From assembly GCF_900115305.1 (NCBI RefSeq), contig NZ_FOVW01000003.1, positions 290,963-354,962 on the forward strand: a DNA stretch of 64,000 nucleotides, read 5' to 3'. Position numbers and translations under genes: made by a program. The DNA is from Algoriphagus ornithinivorans (GTDB lineage Bacteria > Bacteroidota > Bacteroidia > Cytophagales > Cyclobacteriaceae). The notes under the pieces were generated by a model. That model had not been told where the DNA came from and searched no databases. It saw nothing but the letters and a program-made list of their open reading frames with translations. The number at the start of each line of letters is the position of its first letter. The first letter of the stretch is position 1. Shown here piece by piece: positions 31,937 through 41,968 of the stretch.

Positions 31937-33283
31937 CTATAACAACTCATTCGCCAAGTTGGCCAATTCTGAGCGCTCTCCTTTCTCCAATTTGATGTGT
32001 GCATAGAGCGGATGATCTTTGACTCGATCTATCAAATAAGACAAGCCATTGGACTGAGAATCCAAATATGGAGTGTCAATCTGGTGGACATCCCCTGTAA
32101 ATACAATCTTGGTGTTCTCTCCTGCTCTGGAGATAATAGTCTTAATCTCATGCGGAGTCAAATTCTGAGCTTCATCCACAATGAAGAAGATATTAGACAG
32201 GGATCTACCCCGTATGTAAGCCAGTGGCTGAATAACCAACTTTTCCTGATTGACCAATTCGGTAATTTTCTGAAATTCCTTATCTGTTTCCTTATACTGG
32301 TTTTGGATAAACTTCAGATTGTCCCAAAGTGGCTCCATGTAGGGATTCAACTTGGACTTGATATCTCCCGGCAAATACCCGATATCCTTATTCGATAGGG
32401 GAACAATAGGTCTAGCCAAGAATATTTGTTTATAATCTCTACGCTGCTCTAGAGCTCCTGCTAAAGCCAATAAGGTTTTACCCGTTCCCGCTACCCCCTG
32501 GATCGACACTAACCTGATATTCGGATTAGTAATCGCATCCAAAGCAAAAGTCTGTTCGGCATTTTTTGGTTTGATATTATAAGCCAGTTTTTTATCCACC
32601 CGCTCCAGGATATTCTCTTCCGGATTGTAATAGGCCAAAACTGAATTTTTATCACTTCTTAGGATATAATAAGCATTGGCTTTTCGCTTACGCGTGCCCA
32701 GGACTGTTTTAGCATCAATATATCCTGATTCATAAAGCTTGTTGATAGCCGCCGGATCCACATCATCCAACATATACTTCCCAGTATTTTCGAGCTCATT
32801 GATGTTCTTGATCTTACCGGTTTCATAGTCTTCTGCATGGATCTCCAAGGATTTCGCCTTGAGTCGAAGGTTTATATCTTTGGAAACCAAAATAACCTTT
32901 CGGTTTTTCTCATGCTCTTTCAAATAAAGGGCTGCATTGAGAATCTTATGGTCATTTTTCTCCTCTCCAAAAATCACGTTGGCATTGAGTTTATTCTCCG
33001 GATTCATCAATACCCGGAAATTTCCCTTCGTCTTTCCATTCAATGGAGTCCACTCGTGAATCATATGGTCTTGGGAAAGCTTATCCAACAAGCGTATAAA
33101 CTCCCGCGCCTCGAAATTTTTGGTGTCATTGCCCTTTTTGAACTGATCCAGCTCTTCCAACACAGTAATCGGAATCACTACATCATGTTCGGCAAAATTC
33201 ATAATGGAATTATGTGCGTACAGGATCACGGATGTGTCCAGCACAAAGATTTTCCGCTCTTTTTCAGCTTTGGCTCTAGGCAT
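31937..33283 (-). CDS. PhoH family protein with N-terminal PIN domain
   Basis: The 448-residue protein has an N-terminal PIN domain (VLDTSVILYAH and later acidic positions), and from about residue 245 a PhoH ATPase: Walker A GVAGTGKT and Walker B IFFIVDEAQNLTPHEIKTIISR, with FTGDVHQID. The PIN plus PhoH arrangement matches the YlaK/PhoH2 group, which combine RNA cleavage and RNA unwinding. It is cytoplasmic. The SNF2 gene upstream on the same strand is separated from it by a terminator, so this is a separate unit. Confidence 0.92.
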   Translation of the reverse strand: MPRAKAEKERKIFVLDTSVILYAHNSIMNFAEHDVVIPITVLEELDQFKKGNDTKNFEAREFIRLLDKLSQDHMIHEWTPLNGKTKGNFRVLMNPENKLNANVIFGEEKNDHKILNAALYLKEHEKNRKVILVSKDINLRLKAKSLEIHAEDYETGKIKNINELENTGKYMLDDVDPAAINKLYESGYIDAKTVLGTRKRKANAYYILRSDKNSVLAYYNPEENILERVDKKLAYNIKPKNAEQTFALDAITNPNIRLVSIQGVAGTGKTLLALAGALEQRRDYKQIFLARPIVPLSNKDIGYLPGDIKSKLNPYMEPLWDNLKFIQNQYKETDKEFQKITELVNQEKLVIQPLAYIRGRSLSNIFFIVDEAQNLTPHEIKTIISRAGENTKIVFTGDVHQIDTPYLDSQSNGLSYLIDRVKDHPLYAHIKLEKGERSELANLANELL

Positions 33284-33413
33284 GTGCAGGATGTTATTAG
33301 TGGTAATAGGTATGATATAAGTTAGAAAAATATCGTTTCCATTCCCTACCTTTTAACAATAATTTATTTACCTGTCGAGTACCTACCTTGCTATTTAATT
33401 GACAATCAATCAA

Positions 33414-33447
33414 ATAAAAAAAGGCAGAAAATTGAATTTCTGCCTTT
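33414..33447 (-). terminator. Rho-independent terminator after the SNF2 gene
   Basis: On the minus strand an 11-bp perfect stem (33437-33447 with 33420-33430), a 6-nt loop and a T-rich tail follow the SNF2 stop at once. Confidence 0.9.
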
Positions 33448-33467
33448 CTCGTTTAAAACCAAGACTC

Positions 33468-36410
33468 TTAATCCAACAAGGCTGCAATATCCTCCTGATC
33501 CAGACTTTTCATAAAGCTTTCTTCCGTTGATATCAACTCTCCAGCCAATGCCAGCTTGCGATTTTGAAGAGCCATAATCTTTTCTTCTACTGAGCCTCTA
33601 CTGATAAATTTGTAGATGATGACTTTATTTTCCTGTCCAATTCTATGCGCTCTGTCTATTGCCTGGGCCTCCACAGCTGGGTTCCACCATGGATCCAATA
33701 AGAATACATATTCCGCTTTGGTCAGGTTTAAGCCAACACCACCGGCTTTTAGTGAAATCAAAAAGACCTTTACATCCTCCTGCTCCTGGAATTTTTCTAC
33801 CTGAGCTTGTCTATCCTTTGTGGAACCATCCAGATAGGAATAGGTAATTCCCTGCTCTTCCAAATATTCTCTGACAATGGAAAGATGTCTCACAAATTGG
33901 CTAAATACCAAAACTTTGTGCCCCTCCGAAATAGTGGACTGCAGCATATAGGTGATATCCTCCAATTTTCCAGACTCTCCTTTGTAATCCTCTCGCACCA
34001 GTTTCGGGTGATTGGCAATCTGCCTCAATTGAGTCAAGCCTCTCAACAAGGTAAATTGCTGTGCTCCTCTTCCAACCAGAGAACTCTCCCCAATGATCTT
34101 CTCCCGATAATAAGACTTTACTTCTTCGTAAACTTTCTCCTGCTCCTCTGTCATGGCAGAGTACTTCACATTGGTAATCTTCTCAGGAAGATCAGTAGCT
34201 ACCTGAGATTTAAGTCTCCTCAAGATGAAAGGCTTGATCATGGAATGGAGCTTGATAGCTTTATCCTTATCATTCTGCTTTTCTATTGGTTGAAGAAACT
34301 GCTTTTTGAAAGAATTCTGATTCCCCAATAAGCCCGGATTCACAAAATTCATCTGAGACCAAAGATCCATCGTGCCATTTTCAACCGGAGTACCTGTCAA
34401 AATCAGCTTCTGCTTGGACTTCAATTTATTGACAGCATTCGCAATATTGGAACCGGGATTTTTGATGGCTTGAGACTCATCCAATATGATGTAGTTGAAG
34501 TAAAAATCCTTCAAAATATTGACATCCAATCGGGTAATGCCATAAGAGGTAAGTACCAAATCGTAATCCCTGAATTTCCAGGGATCTTTGATCCGCTGAG
34601 TTCCGGTGTAAACCAATATTTTCAGTTCGGGGGTAAACTTTCGAGCTTCCAATTCCCAGTTGTAAATCAAGGAAGTCGGCATGACTAACAAGGAACAGAA
34701 ACCTGGATTCTCCTGCTTTTCATGGGCAAGCAAGGCCAAAGTTTGAACCGTTTTACCCAAACCCATATCATCCGCCAAACAGCCGCCGAAACGGAATTCA
34801 TTCAAGAATCTTAACCAATTGTAACCTGCCTTCTGATAAGGTCTCAATTCACCTTCGAAGTAATCCGGCAATTCATAATCATCAATGGCCTCAAAATCAC
34901 GCAGCTTTTCGAGCTTTCGAGTTAGCGTCAATTGTACCAGGTTTCCTTCCTCCAACTGCTTGGCCAAAGCCAAATGATGCTTGCGCATAATAATGGAATC
35001 CTGGGCAGTCCCTTCCTCCATAAAAGAAAACAACTCTGAATAATTGACAAACCAAGATGCAGGAATTACAGCGATCTCTCCATTGGGCAATTCAAAATCT
35101 GTCTTACCCTGCATGATCAGCTTTCGGACTTTGGCAAATGGCACCAAATAGATTCCAAACTTAATCTGCGCCTTAACATCAAACCAGTCAATGTTTTCAT
35201 TAACCTCAATGTCGATATTTGCCCTTCCTAGGTGATATACCTTACCGGAGGCATTTTTACGCTGAATGATTTTAATTTTCTTTTCTTCCAGCGCATCTTC
35301 ATTTTCCCCAATCCACTCAAAAGCTTTGGATTTGGGTAGGGCTACTTTTCCATCTCTGACTTCCAATCCCAAGTCTTTCAGGAATTTGCCAAATGCTTTT
35401 TCCTTCTGAAGACTACGTATCGTCTTTTTGAATAGAAATTCCCCGTCTTTTTCTATCAAGGATACTGAATTGCCCACAGAACTGTCTGTGCCTTTTTCCA
35501 CTGGAAAATCTGTGTCTCCATATTGAAAACGGAGCTCAAATATGATTTTGTCCTCCTCTAGCTGCTCACCTTCCTCGCCAAAAAGATTGTTGCCTTGATT
35601 TCCCGGCAGCTCCTGTATTTTCAACAGAACCTCGGGTGTACCTCTGTCGATGGTGATTTCAAATCCTCTGGCATCTACATCGTATTGGGTTAGCATTGGA
35701 GCCATAAACTTCCTAAAATAGGTAGGCTCCATTTTCTTGTCTATGAGGATAAATTTTTTATTCAAAAATGGTTGAAGCTTCTTTCCATCAATATCTTTTT
35801 CAAAGTGAAAAAGCTGTGAATTCACAATCAACCAAGCTGGCTCTTTACAGATAAGGTAGCCTCCTTTATACTGCCACTCCAAGCGCTCCCCCTTAAACTT
35901 AATAGTAGGGTAGTAATGGGTATTATCTGGATTTTTATGAAAATGAAAGATTACAGTTGCCCGCTCAGCATTGACCTGAATCTCTTTCCAGGCAGGATTT
36001 CCATCACTTCCCATTTCAAAAAGTCTTTTGCCGATAAGTAGCGGCAATATCTTGGACCTCTGAATTTCCAACCTTGCCTCGACCAAGGCTTGAGTATTCT
36101 TATCCTCGGTTTTGGAATCAAATATCTTCGTTAAATAGTCCTTAGGACGAATGTTTTTCTTTTTGGGGATAAAGCTCTTGATGACTTCCTCCGGTTGCAT
36201 GGCATCCATCATCTTGATCAGCTTGTAATCCTTTTCATCTAAGCCAGAGTCAAACTCCTTGGCATTCGCGGAACTGATGTTTTGAAAGGCATAAGAAAGC
36301 CTTCCTTTTTCGTCCAGTTGTACCACAAAGGATTCAAATAATAATCCTAGAAATTCATGATTAAAAATAGAATATACGATCTGAAAGGGCTTGTCAGAAT
36401 CTACAATCAT
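33468..36410 (-). CDS. SNF2-family DEAD/DEAH helicase
   Basis: The 980-residue protein has a large N-terminal region of about 530 residues and a C-terminal SNF2 ATPase: Walker A DDMGLGKTVQTLAL, DESQAIKNPGS, LTGTPVENGTMDLWSQMNFVNPGLLG, and helicase C motifs (VFSQFVRHL, LISLKAGGVGLNL, DPWWNPAVEAQAIDRAHRIGQ). SNF2 proteins move along DNA and remodel bound proteins; bacterial members are tied to stress or transcription recycling. The gene is transcribed alone, with a terminator after it. The N-terminal half lacks motifs I can name. Confidence 0.93.
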   Translation of the reverse strand: MIVDSDKPFQIVYSIFNHEFLGLLFESFVVQLDEKGRLSYAFQNISSANAKEFDSGLDEKDYKLIKMMDAMQPEEVIKSFIPKKKNIRPKDYLTKIFDSKTEDKNTQALVEARLEIQRSKILPLLIGKRLFEMGSDGNPAWKEIQVNAERATVIFHFHKNPDNTHYYPTIKFKGERLEWQYKGGYLICKEPAWLIVNSQLFHFEKDIDGKKLQPFLNKKFILIDKKMEPTYFRKFMAPMLTQYDVDARGFEITIDRGTPEVLLKIQELPGNQGNNLFGEEGEQLEEDKIIFELRFQYGDTDFPVEKGTDSSVGNSVSLIEKDGEFLFKKTIRSLQKEKAFGKFLKDLGLEVRDGKVALPKSKAFEWIGENEDALEEKKIKIIQRKNASGKVYHLGRANIDIEVNENIDWFDVKAQIKFGIYLVPFAKVRKLIMQGKTDFELPNGEIAVIPASWFVNYSELFSFMEEGTAQDSIIMRKHHLALAKQLEEGNLVQLTLTRKLEKLRDFEAIDDYELPDYFEGELRPYQKAGYNWLRFLNEFRFGGCLADDMGLGKTVQTLALLAHEKQENPGFCSLLVMPTSLIYNWELEARKFTPELKILVYTGTQRIKDPWKFRDYDLVLTSYGITRLDVNILKDFYFNYIILDESQAIKNPGSNIANAVNKLKSKQKLILTGTPVENGTMDLWSQMNFVNPGLLGNQNSFKKQFLQPIEKQNDKDKAIKLHSMIKPFILRRLKSQVATDLPEKITNVKYSAMTEEQEKVYEEVKSYYREKIIGESSLVGRGAQQFTLLRGLTQLRQIANHPKLVREDYKGESGKLEDITYMLQSTISEGHKVLVFSQFVRHLSIVREYLEEQGITYSYLDGSTKDRQAQVEKFQEQEDVKVFLISLKAGGVGLNLTKAEYVFLLDPWWNPAVEAQAIDRAHRIGQENKVIIYKFISRGSVEEKIMALQNRKLALAGELISTEESFMKSLDQEDIAALLD

Positions 36411-36562
36411 AAAATTATAAGATCAGGAATTGCCCGCTCAAACAGGGGATTTGAGCAAGACAAATACGGTGAGAGTTGAGTTTTTTTGAAATAATTAGCT
36501 TGTAAATTAATAAAAATACGGGCAGAAATGGATTGATATCGGCCTTTTTTAGAAAAATTGAC

Positions 36563-36597
36563 ATAAAAAAGCCCGTTTCTTTGAAAAAAACGGGCTT
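36563..36597 (-). terminator. Rho-independent terminator after ileS-lspA
   Basis: On the minus strand a perfect 10-bp stem (AAGCCCGTTT 36569-36578 with AAACGGGCTT 36588-36597) and a following T-rich run sit just past the lspA stop. Confidence 0.9.
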
Positions 36598-36606
36598 GAA
36601 TTATAC

Positions 36607-37230
36607 TTATTCTTGAATCTCAACTTTTTCATCAGGGATTTTTTCTTCCTCTTTTTCTGGAAAAAACCTGCTTTGGAATATCAATATAATAGCTACTCCT
36701 ATGAAAATGGATGCATCAGCTATATTGAAAATCGGCCAAAGAGCGGTGTATTGACCACCCCAAAGAGGTAACCACTCCGGCAAATAGCCTTCCCAGATAT
36801 CAAAATAAAACATATCTACCACCTGCCCATGAAACCAGGGAGTAGGTGCATCATAAGGTGCATTATTTAACCAAACACCATAAAATATAGAATCTACTAA
36901 ATTACCTATTGCACCTCCTAATATCATAGCAATACATACTATAAATACAGGATGATTTTTCTTTTGAATTATATAATACAGATAATAACCAATTCCAAAC
37001 ATAGCTATCAAGCGGAAGCTGGTAAGAATCATTTTACCATATTCTGTACCCAACTCCATCCCAAAAGCCATTCCGGGATTAGTGGTATAATGGAGCTTAA
37101 ACCAGTCTCCAAAAATCTGAATCTGTCCGGGAGTGCCAAAGTCCATTTGAAAATGAACGAGCATCTTTACCACCTGATCCACTACAATCACCAAAAAGGC
37201 AATCCCGAAGTATTTAATGTATTTGTTCAT
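36607..37230 (-). CDS. lspA: Lipoprotein signal peptidase (signal peptidase II)
   Basis: The 207-residue protein has four membrane spans. The two catalytic aspartates are in GNLVDSIFYG and FNIADASIFIG. The region between them (WLNNAPYDAPTPWFHGQVVDMFYFDIWEGYLP) is longer than in E. coli, a common feature of Bacteroidota LspA. It cuts the signal peptide of diacylated prolipoproteins at the inner membrane. The gene follows ileS by 17 bp, the classical ileS-lspA arrangement. The acidic C-terminal tail (EKEEEKIPDEKVEI) has no known role. Confidence 0.95.
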   Translation of the reverse strand: MNKYIKYFGIAFLVIVVDQVVKMLVHFQMDFGTPGQIQIFGDWFKLHYTTNPGMAFGMELGTEYGKMILTSFRLIAMFGIGYYLYYIIQKKNHPVFIVCIAMILGGAIGNLVDSIFYGVWLNNAPYDAPTPWFHGQVVDMFYFDIWEGYLPEWLPLWGGQYTALWPIFNIADASIFIGVAIILIFQSRFFPEKEEEKIPDEKVEIQE

Positions 37231-37247
37231 CGTTTCCTATTTGCTAT

Positions 37248-40200
37248 TTAGGCTTTTTCCACCAAAACAGCCAATTCAAAATCATCCATATCCAGGACAG
37301 TCCCGGTACTTGCTTCTTTGCTGACTTCCAAACTCAAAGCCTGCGTTTCGGACTGAATGTAATCCCCAAATCCTCCTACAGATTTATTGACCAATTCATT
37401 GGTGTCCGCTACTTTGATTCGAATTTTATCCTGCACTTCCAGACCCATGTCTTTTCTGAGATTCTGAATTCGGTTGACCAAGTCTCTGGCTACTCCCTCT
37501 TGCTTCAATTCATCAGTCAAGGTTACGTCCAGAGCCACAGTCACTCCGGCATCAGAAGCTACGGACCAGCCCGGAATATCTTGAGAAGAAATCAAAACTT
37601 CCTCCAAAAGCAACTCAATGGTCTCTCCTTCTACTTCTATCGGGTATTTTCCATCTCGCTCAATTTGGGCAATTTCTTCCTGCCCCCAAGATTTGATTGC
37701 GGCAACGACGAATCTCATCTTTGGTCCCAGTTTTTTACCCAAAACAGGGAGATTAGGTTTTACATCTTTCACCAAAACTCCGGAAGCATCGTCGATAAAC
37801 TCAATCTCTTTGATGTTTACCTCAGACTTGATCAGTTCAGCTACGTGCTCGATTTGAGCCTGAACTTTCTTATTCAATACAGGAATCAAAATTCTCTGTA
37901 GCGGCTGACGGACTTTCAGCTTTTCCTTCTTTCTCAAGGAGTGAACCAAGGAAGAAATCGTCTGAGCCAAATCCATGCTCTCCTCTAGATCTTTATTGAT
38001 CAGAGATTGGTCTGCGGATACCCAATCAGTCAAGTGAACGGATTCTTTTCCGGCTTCACCTGCTTCATTCAGATTTTTGTACAACCAGTCAGAATAGAAA
38101 GGAGCGAAAGAGGACATCAGCTGCGTCAAGCTTAACAGACACTCATACAGAGTCTCATAAGCCGCTTGCTTGTCTTGATTCATATCGCCTCTCCAGAATC
38201 GTTTTCTGGCTAGTCTTACATACCAGTTGGATAGCTGATCCACAGTAAAGTTCATGATGGCACGGGTTGCCCTAGTGGCATCGTAATTATCCATCGCTTC
38301 CTCCACTTCTGTGATCAAAGATTGAAGTTTGGAGATAATCCATTGATCCAACTCTGCTCTTTGTGCCACAGGTACCGCTTTCGTTTTATCATAAACAAAA
38401 GCATCCAAATTGGCATAAAGAGCGAAGAAGTTATACGTATTCTGAAGAGTTCCGAAGAAGCGTCTTTGCACTTCGGTCACTCCGTCTAAGTTAAATTTGA
38501 GATTGTCCCATGGGTTGGCATTGCTCAGCATATACCATCTCAAGGCATCTGGTCCATATTCTTTCAAGGTCTTGAATGGATCCACAGCATTACCCAATCG
38601 CTTGGACATCTTATTGCCGTTTTTATCCAAAACAAGCCCGTTGGCAATTACATTTTTGAATGCCACAGAGTCGAAAAGCATGACAGCAATAGCATGCAAG
38701 GTAAAGAACCAGCCTCTTGTCTGATCCACCCCTTCAGCTATGTAATCGGCCGGATAATTTGCTTTGAAAATATCCTCATTTTCGAATGGATAATGCCACT
38801 GCGCGTATGGCATGGCTCCTGAATCAAACCAAACATCAATCAAGTCCGGTTCACGAAGCATTTTCTCTCCTTTTTCAGAAACCAAAATCACATCATCCAC
38901 ATAGGGACGGTGTAGATCCAGTTCTTTCCCTTCATAAGGAGACTTCTTCATAAATCCAGCTGCGATGGATTTTTCTATTTCTGCTTCCAATTCGGCGATA
39001 GAACCTATGCACTTTTCTTCACTTCCATCGGAAGTTCTCCAGATTGGAAGAGGTGTACCCCAGAATCGTGAACGACTTAAATTCCAGTCTACCAGATTCT
39101 CCAGCCAGTTCCCAAAACGACCTGTTCCGGTAGCTTCAGGCTTCCAGTTGATGGTCTTATTGAGCTCCACCATTTTGTCTTTGAAGGCCGTAGTTTTGAT
39201 AAACCAGGATTCCAAAGGATAGTACAATACAGGCTTATCAGTTCTCCAGCAATGTGGATAACTGTGCTCATACTTCTCAACCTTAAAGGCTTTGTTTTCA
39301 TTTTTCAGAATGATGGAAATAATCACGTCGGTATTTTTAAAATCCGCCGCGTTCTCATCATCCTCCGTGTAGTTTTTCACATAAAAATCATCCACTCCAT
39401 ACTCCTTATGAGCAGTGATTTCATGCTCCTTCATTTTTGCAGCTAGGTATTCTCCTACAACTGGAAGGAATTTTCCTCTTTTATCGACAACCGGGATATC
39501 ATTACCCAATTCATCCTGAACGAAGATGCCTGGCACATTATTCTGTACCAAGGTTCTAAAGTCATCCGCACCAAATGCTTTCGCTAGGTGAACGATTCCT
39601 GTACCATCTTCCGTGGTCACATAATCCCCAGAAACTACCGTGAAGGCCGGATGAGGCAATGCCAAGGCTTCGATTGGGAATAATTGCTCATACTCCCATC
39701 CCAACATGTCTTTCCCTTTAAATTCCTCCACCACTTGGAAAGGAATCAATTTATCACCCGCTTGATAATCCTCCAGCTTCAGTTCTGCAGCTTTTGGATT
39801 CAAGTAAGCCCCCATTCTGGCCTTTGCCAAAATCACACTGACAGGCTCATGGGTGTAGGGATTAAAAGTTTTCACTTTGACATAATCCAGGTTTTCACCG
39901 ATCGCCAAAGCGGAGTTGGATGGTAAAGTCCAAGGTGTAGTCGTCCAGGCAAGTACAAAAGTGTTTTCCTGTGCTTTCAGCTTAAACTGCGCCGTAATTG
40001 AGGTATCCTTTACATCCTTGTAAGTACCCGGCTGATTCAGTTCGTGGGAACTCAATCCCGTACCGGCCGCAGGTGAGTAAGGCTGTATGGTATAGCCTTT
40101 ATACAAAAGCTCTTTATCATAAAGCTTTCTCAGCAAGCTCCAAAGCGTCTCAATGTACTTGCTGTCAAAGGTGATATAAGGATCATCCAGATCCACCCAA

Positions 40201-40628
40201 TAACCGATTTTCTCAGTCAGGTCATCCCATTCATTTTTGAAACGCATGACCGTTTCACGGCACTTTTTATTGTATTCCTCTACGGAAATCTTCTTCCCAA
40301 TATCTTCTTTGGTGATTCCCAGCTCCTTTTCTACTTGGAGTTCCACGGGCAATCCATGCGTATCCCAACCGCCTTTACGTTTTACCTGAAAACCTTTGAG
40401 CGTTTTGTATCGGCAAAAGATATCCTTCAGCGTTCGTGCCATCACATGGTGAATACCCGGGGTACCGTTTGCAGACGGAGGCCCTTCAAAAAATGTAAAA
40501 GTCTCGGCTCCCTCCCGGTTGGCGATTGATTTTTCGAAAATTTGATTCTTTTTCCAATACTCCAAGACTGACTCTCCTATTTGAGGGTAGTCAACCTGTT
40601 TGAATTCCTGATACGTTTTCACAGCCAA
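37248..40628 (-). CDS. ileS: Isoleucine-tRNA ligase, GXHH variant of the HIGH motif
   Basis: The 1126-residue protein is a class I aminoacyl-tRNA synthetase with a Rossmann core, editing domain and C-terminal anticodon region. The HIGH position reads PGIHHVMA (G-I-H-H at 58-61), with the first and third motif residues swapped. KMSKR is present at 673-677 (GNKMSKRLGN). Length and the GXHH variant fit the IleRS2 type, in which this change is known to give strong mupirocin resistance. Translation appears to start at TTG 40628 (AVKTYQEF); no upstream ATG fits better. It heads the ileS-lspA operon and a REP-like element lies 34 bp upstream. Confidence 0.96.
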   Translation of the reverse strand: MAVKTYQEFKQVDYPQIGESVLEYWKKNQIFEKSIANREGAETFTFFEGPPSANGTPGIHHVMARTLKDIFCRYKTLKGFQVKRKGGWDTHGLPVELQVEKELGITKEDIGKKISVEEYNKKCRETVMRFKNEWDDLTEKIGYWVDLDDPYITFDSKYIETLWSLLRKLYDKELLYKGYTIQPYSPAAGTGLSSHELNQPGTYKDVKDTSITAQFKLKAQENTFVLAWTTTPWTLPSNSALAIGENLDYVKVKTFNPYTHEPVSVILAKARMGAYLNPKAAELKLEDYQAGDKLIPFQVVEEFKGKDMLGWEYEQLFPIEALALPHPAFTVVSGDYVTTEDGTGIVHLAKAFGADDFRTLVQNNVPGIFVQDELGNDIPVVDKRGKFLPVVGEYLAAKMKEHEITAHKEYGVDDFYVKNYTEDDENAADFKNTDVIISIILKNENKAFKVEKYEHSYPHCWRTDKPVLYYPLESWFIKTTAFKDKMVELNKTINWKPEATGTGRFGNWLENLVDWNLSRSRFWGTPLPIWRTSDGSEEKCIGSIAELEAEIEKSIAAGFMKKSPYEGKELDLHRPYVDDVILVSEKGEKMLREPDLIDVWFDSGAMPYAQWHYPFENEDIFKANYPADYIAEGVDQTRGWFFTLHAIAVMLFDSVAFKNVIANGLVLDKNGNKMSKRLGNAVDPFKTLKEYGPDALRWYMLSNANPWDNLKFNLDGVTEVQRRFFGTLQNTYNFFALYANLDAFVYDKTKAVPVAQRAELDQWIISKLQSLITEVEEAMDNYDATRATRAIMNFTVDQLSNWYVRLARKRFWRGDMNQDKQAAYETLYECLLSLTQLMSSFAPFYSDWLYKNLNEAGEAGKESVHLTDWVSADQSLINKDLEESMDLAQTISSLVHSLRKKEKLKVRQPLQRILIPVLNKKVQAQIEHVAELIKSEVNIKEIEFIDDASGVLVKDVKPNLPVLGKKLGPKMRFVVAAIKSWGQEEIAQIERDGKYPIEVEGETIELLLEEVLISSQDIPGWSVASDAGVTVALDVTLTDELKQEGVARDLVNRIQNLRKDMGLEVQDKIRIKVADTNELVNKSVGGFGDYIQSETQALSLEVSKEASTGTVLDMDDFELAVLVEKA

Positions 40629-40661
40629 TATTTGTCGAATGATTTGGATGTCGGGTCTTTT

Positions 40662-40750
40662 GGGCGTGCCCCCGCCGAAAAGGGCGGGGTCGGGCTATCC
40701 GCTCTTATCCTCCTGCTACGCAGGATGGATACCGCTTCTATCCCTCACGC
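40662..40750. repeat. REP-like palindromic element upstream of ileS
   Basis: The element runs from GGGCGTGCCC to TATCCCTCACGC, with GCGTG/CACGC inverted ends. Inside are a GCCCCCGCC/GGGCGGGG hairpin and a TCCTGCTACGCAGGA hairpin. Elements with this GGGCGTG...GGGTCGGGCTATCCGC...ATCCCTCACGC shape recur in Bacteroidota genomes. It sits just before the ileS start codon on the opposite side from the coding region. Confidence 0.65.
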
Positions 40751-40858
40751 GGGGCATCCCGCTCAAAACAAGCCACAAAGATAGCAGAAAAGCGCTTTTC
40801 TAAGAAGTAAAAAGTAAATACATCATGGACTCTAAAAAATAGGGGCTTTGCAATGAAA

Positions 40859-41875
40859 AAGTTTGACCCCTTTAGGGTCAGGATAGCAAGATCGGGCTGC
40901 TTCCTTTTCCACGGATTGTACCTGCCTACCGGCAAAGGCAAGCCCGTGGTTATTATAAGGTTAAATCCTTTCAGGATTGTTGTTACTCAAATCATCAATG
41001 ATTGGGAGCGATCCTCTTAAATTCTTGAACGCCTAACTCTGCTCTGCAGAAACAACCAATCCAACCACGAAGTGGTTAAACCTCTCAATAGCCACCAGTG
41101 AAACTGGTGGTAAAAGAAAATCCATATACCCTGATGCATCCCAACTCTGAAAGAGTTGAACTCCATATACATAAAGTTTGACCCCTTCAGGGTCAGGATA
41201 GCAAGGTCGGGCTGCTTCCTTTTCCACGGGTTGCACCTGCCTACCGGCAAAGGCAGGCCCGTGGTTATTGAAAGGTTCAATCCTTTCAGGATTGTCAACT
41301 GTGCTGCTGCTCCGATTTCTTCAAAAGAGAAAAATCGAACAACTCCAGCTCGAATTTTCAAGATAAAAATCAGATAAGAAATCACCAACATATAACCAAC
41401 CACGAAGTGGTTAAACCCCTCAATAGCCGCCAGTGAAACTGGTGGAAAAAGAAAGCCCATATGCCGTGGTGCATCCCAACTCTGAAGGAGTTGAACTCTG
41501 TACCCCATAAAGTTTGACCCCCTCAGGGTCAGGGTTCTAGATATCAGCCGGTTGCCTTGCCACGGGTTACACCTGCCTACCGGCAAAGGCAGGCCCGTGG
41601 TTATTGAAAGATTCAATCCTTTCAGGATTGTCAACTATGCTGCAGATCCGATTTCTTCAAAAGAGGAAAAATTGAACAACTCCAGCTCAAATTTTCAAAA
41701 TAAAAATCAGATAAGAAATCACCTACATATAACCAACCACGAAGTGGTTAAACCTCTCAATAGCCACCAGTGAAACTGGTGGTAAAAGAAAGTCCATATA
41801 CCATGGTGCATCCCAACTCTGAAGGAGTTGAACTAGTTACTCCCTAAAGTTCAATCCTTTCAGGATTTTTTCACA
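40859..41875. repeat. Tandem array of about 330-bp hairpin-rich units
   Basis: Units begin with GTTTGACCCC at 40861, 41176 and 41512 (spacing 315 and 336 bp); the last is cut at about 41875. Each unit carries a series of short perfect hairpins with small GAA, TGAA or TTC-type loops: TGACCC/GGGTCA, a long CCACGG...GCCTAC..GGC..CCCGTGG structure, AATCCTTTCAGGATT, AACCACGAAGTGGTT, CACCAGTGAAACTGGTG and CAACTCTGAAGGAGTTG. Stems differ while loop and layout persist. The region is about 1.1 kb and has no credible gene: frames in it follow the repeats. Confidence 0.85.
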
Positions 41876-41968
41876 AAGCACTGACTTTTATCAGTTCCAA
41901 ACACCAATTTGATCAAAGGATATGATCAGAATCATTCGTAACTTATAGGACATCAATCAAGGAAGACC

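Noticed and set aside
41017..41773. Several open frames of 60-200 codons on both strands in the hairpin array
   Set aside because: They follow the tandem repeats, repeat the same peptide pieces several times and have no family features, so they are not genes.
40859..41875. A CRISPR-like array
   Set aside because: The units are about 330 bp and the similarity runs over nearly the whole unit, with no short constant repeat between unique spacers.
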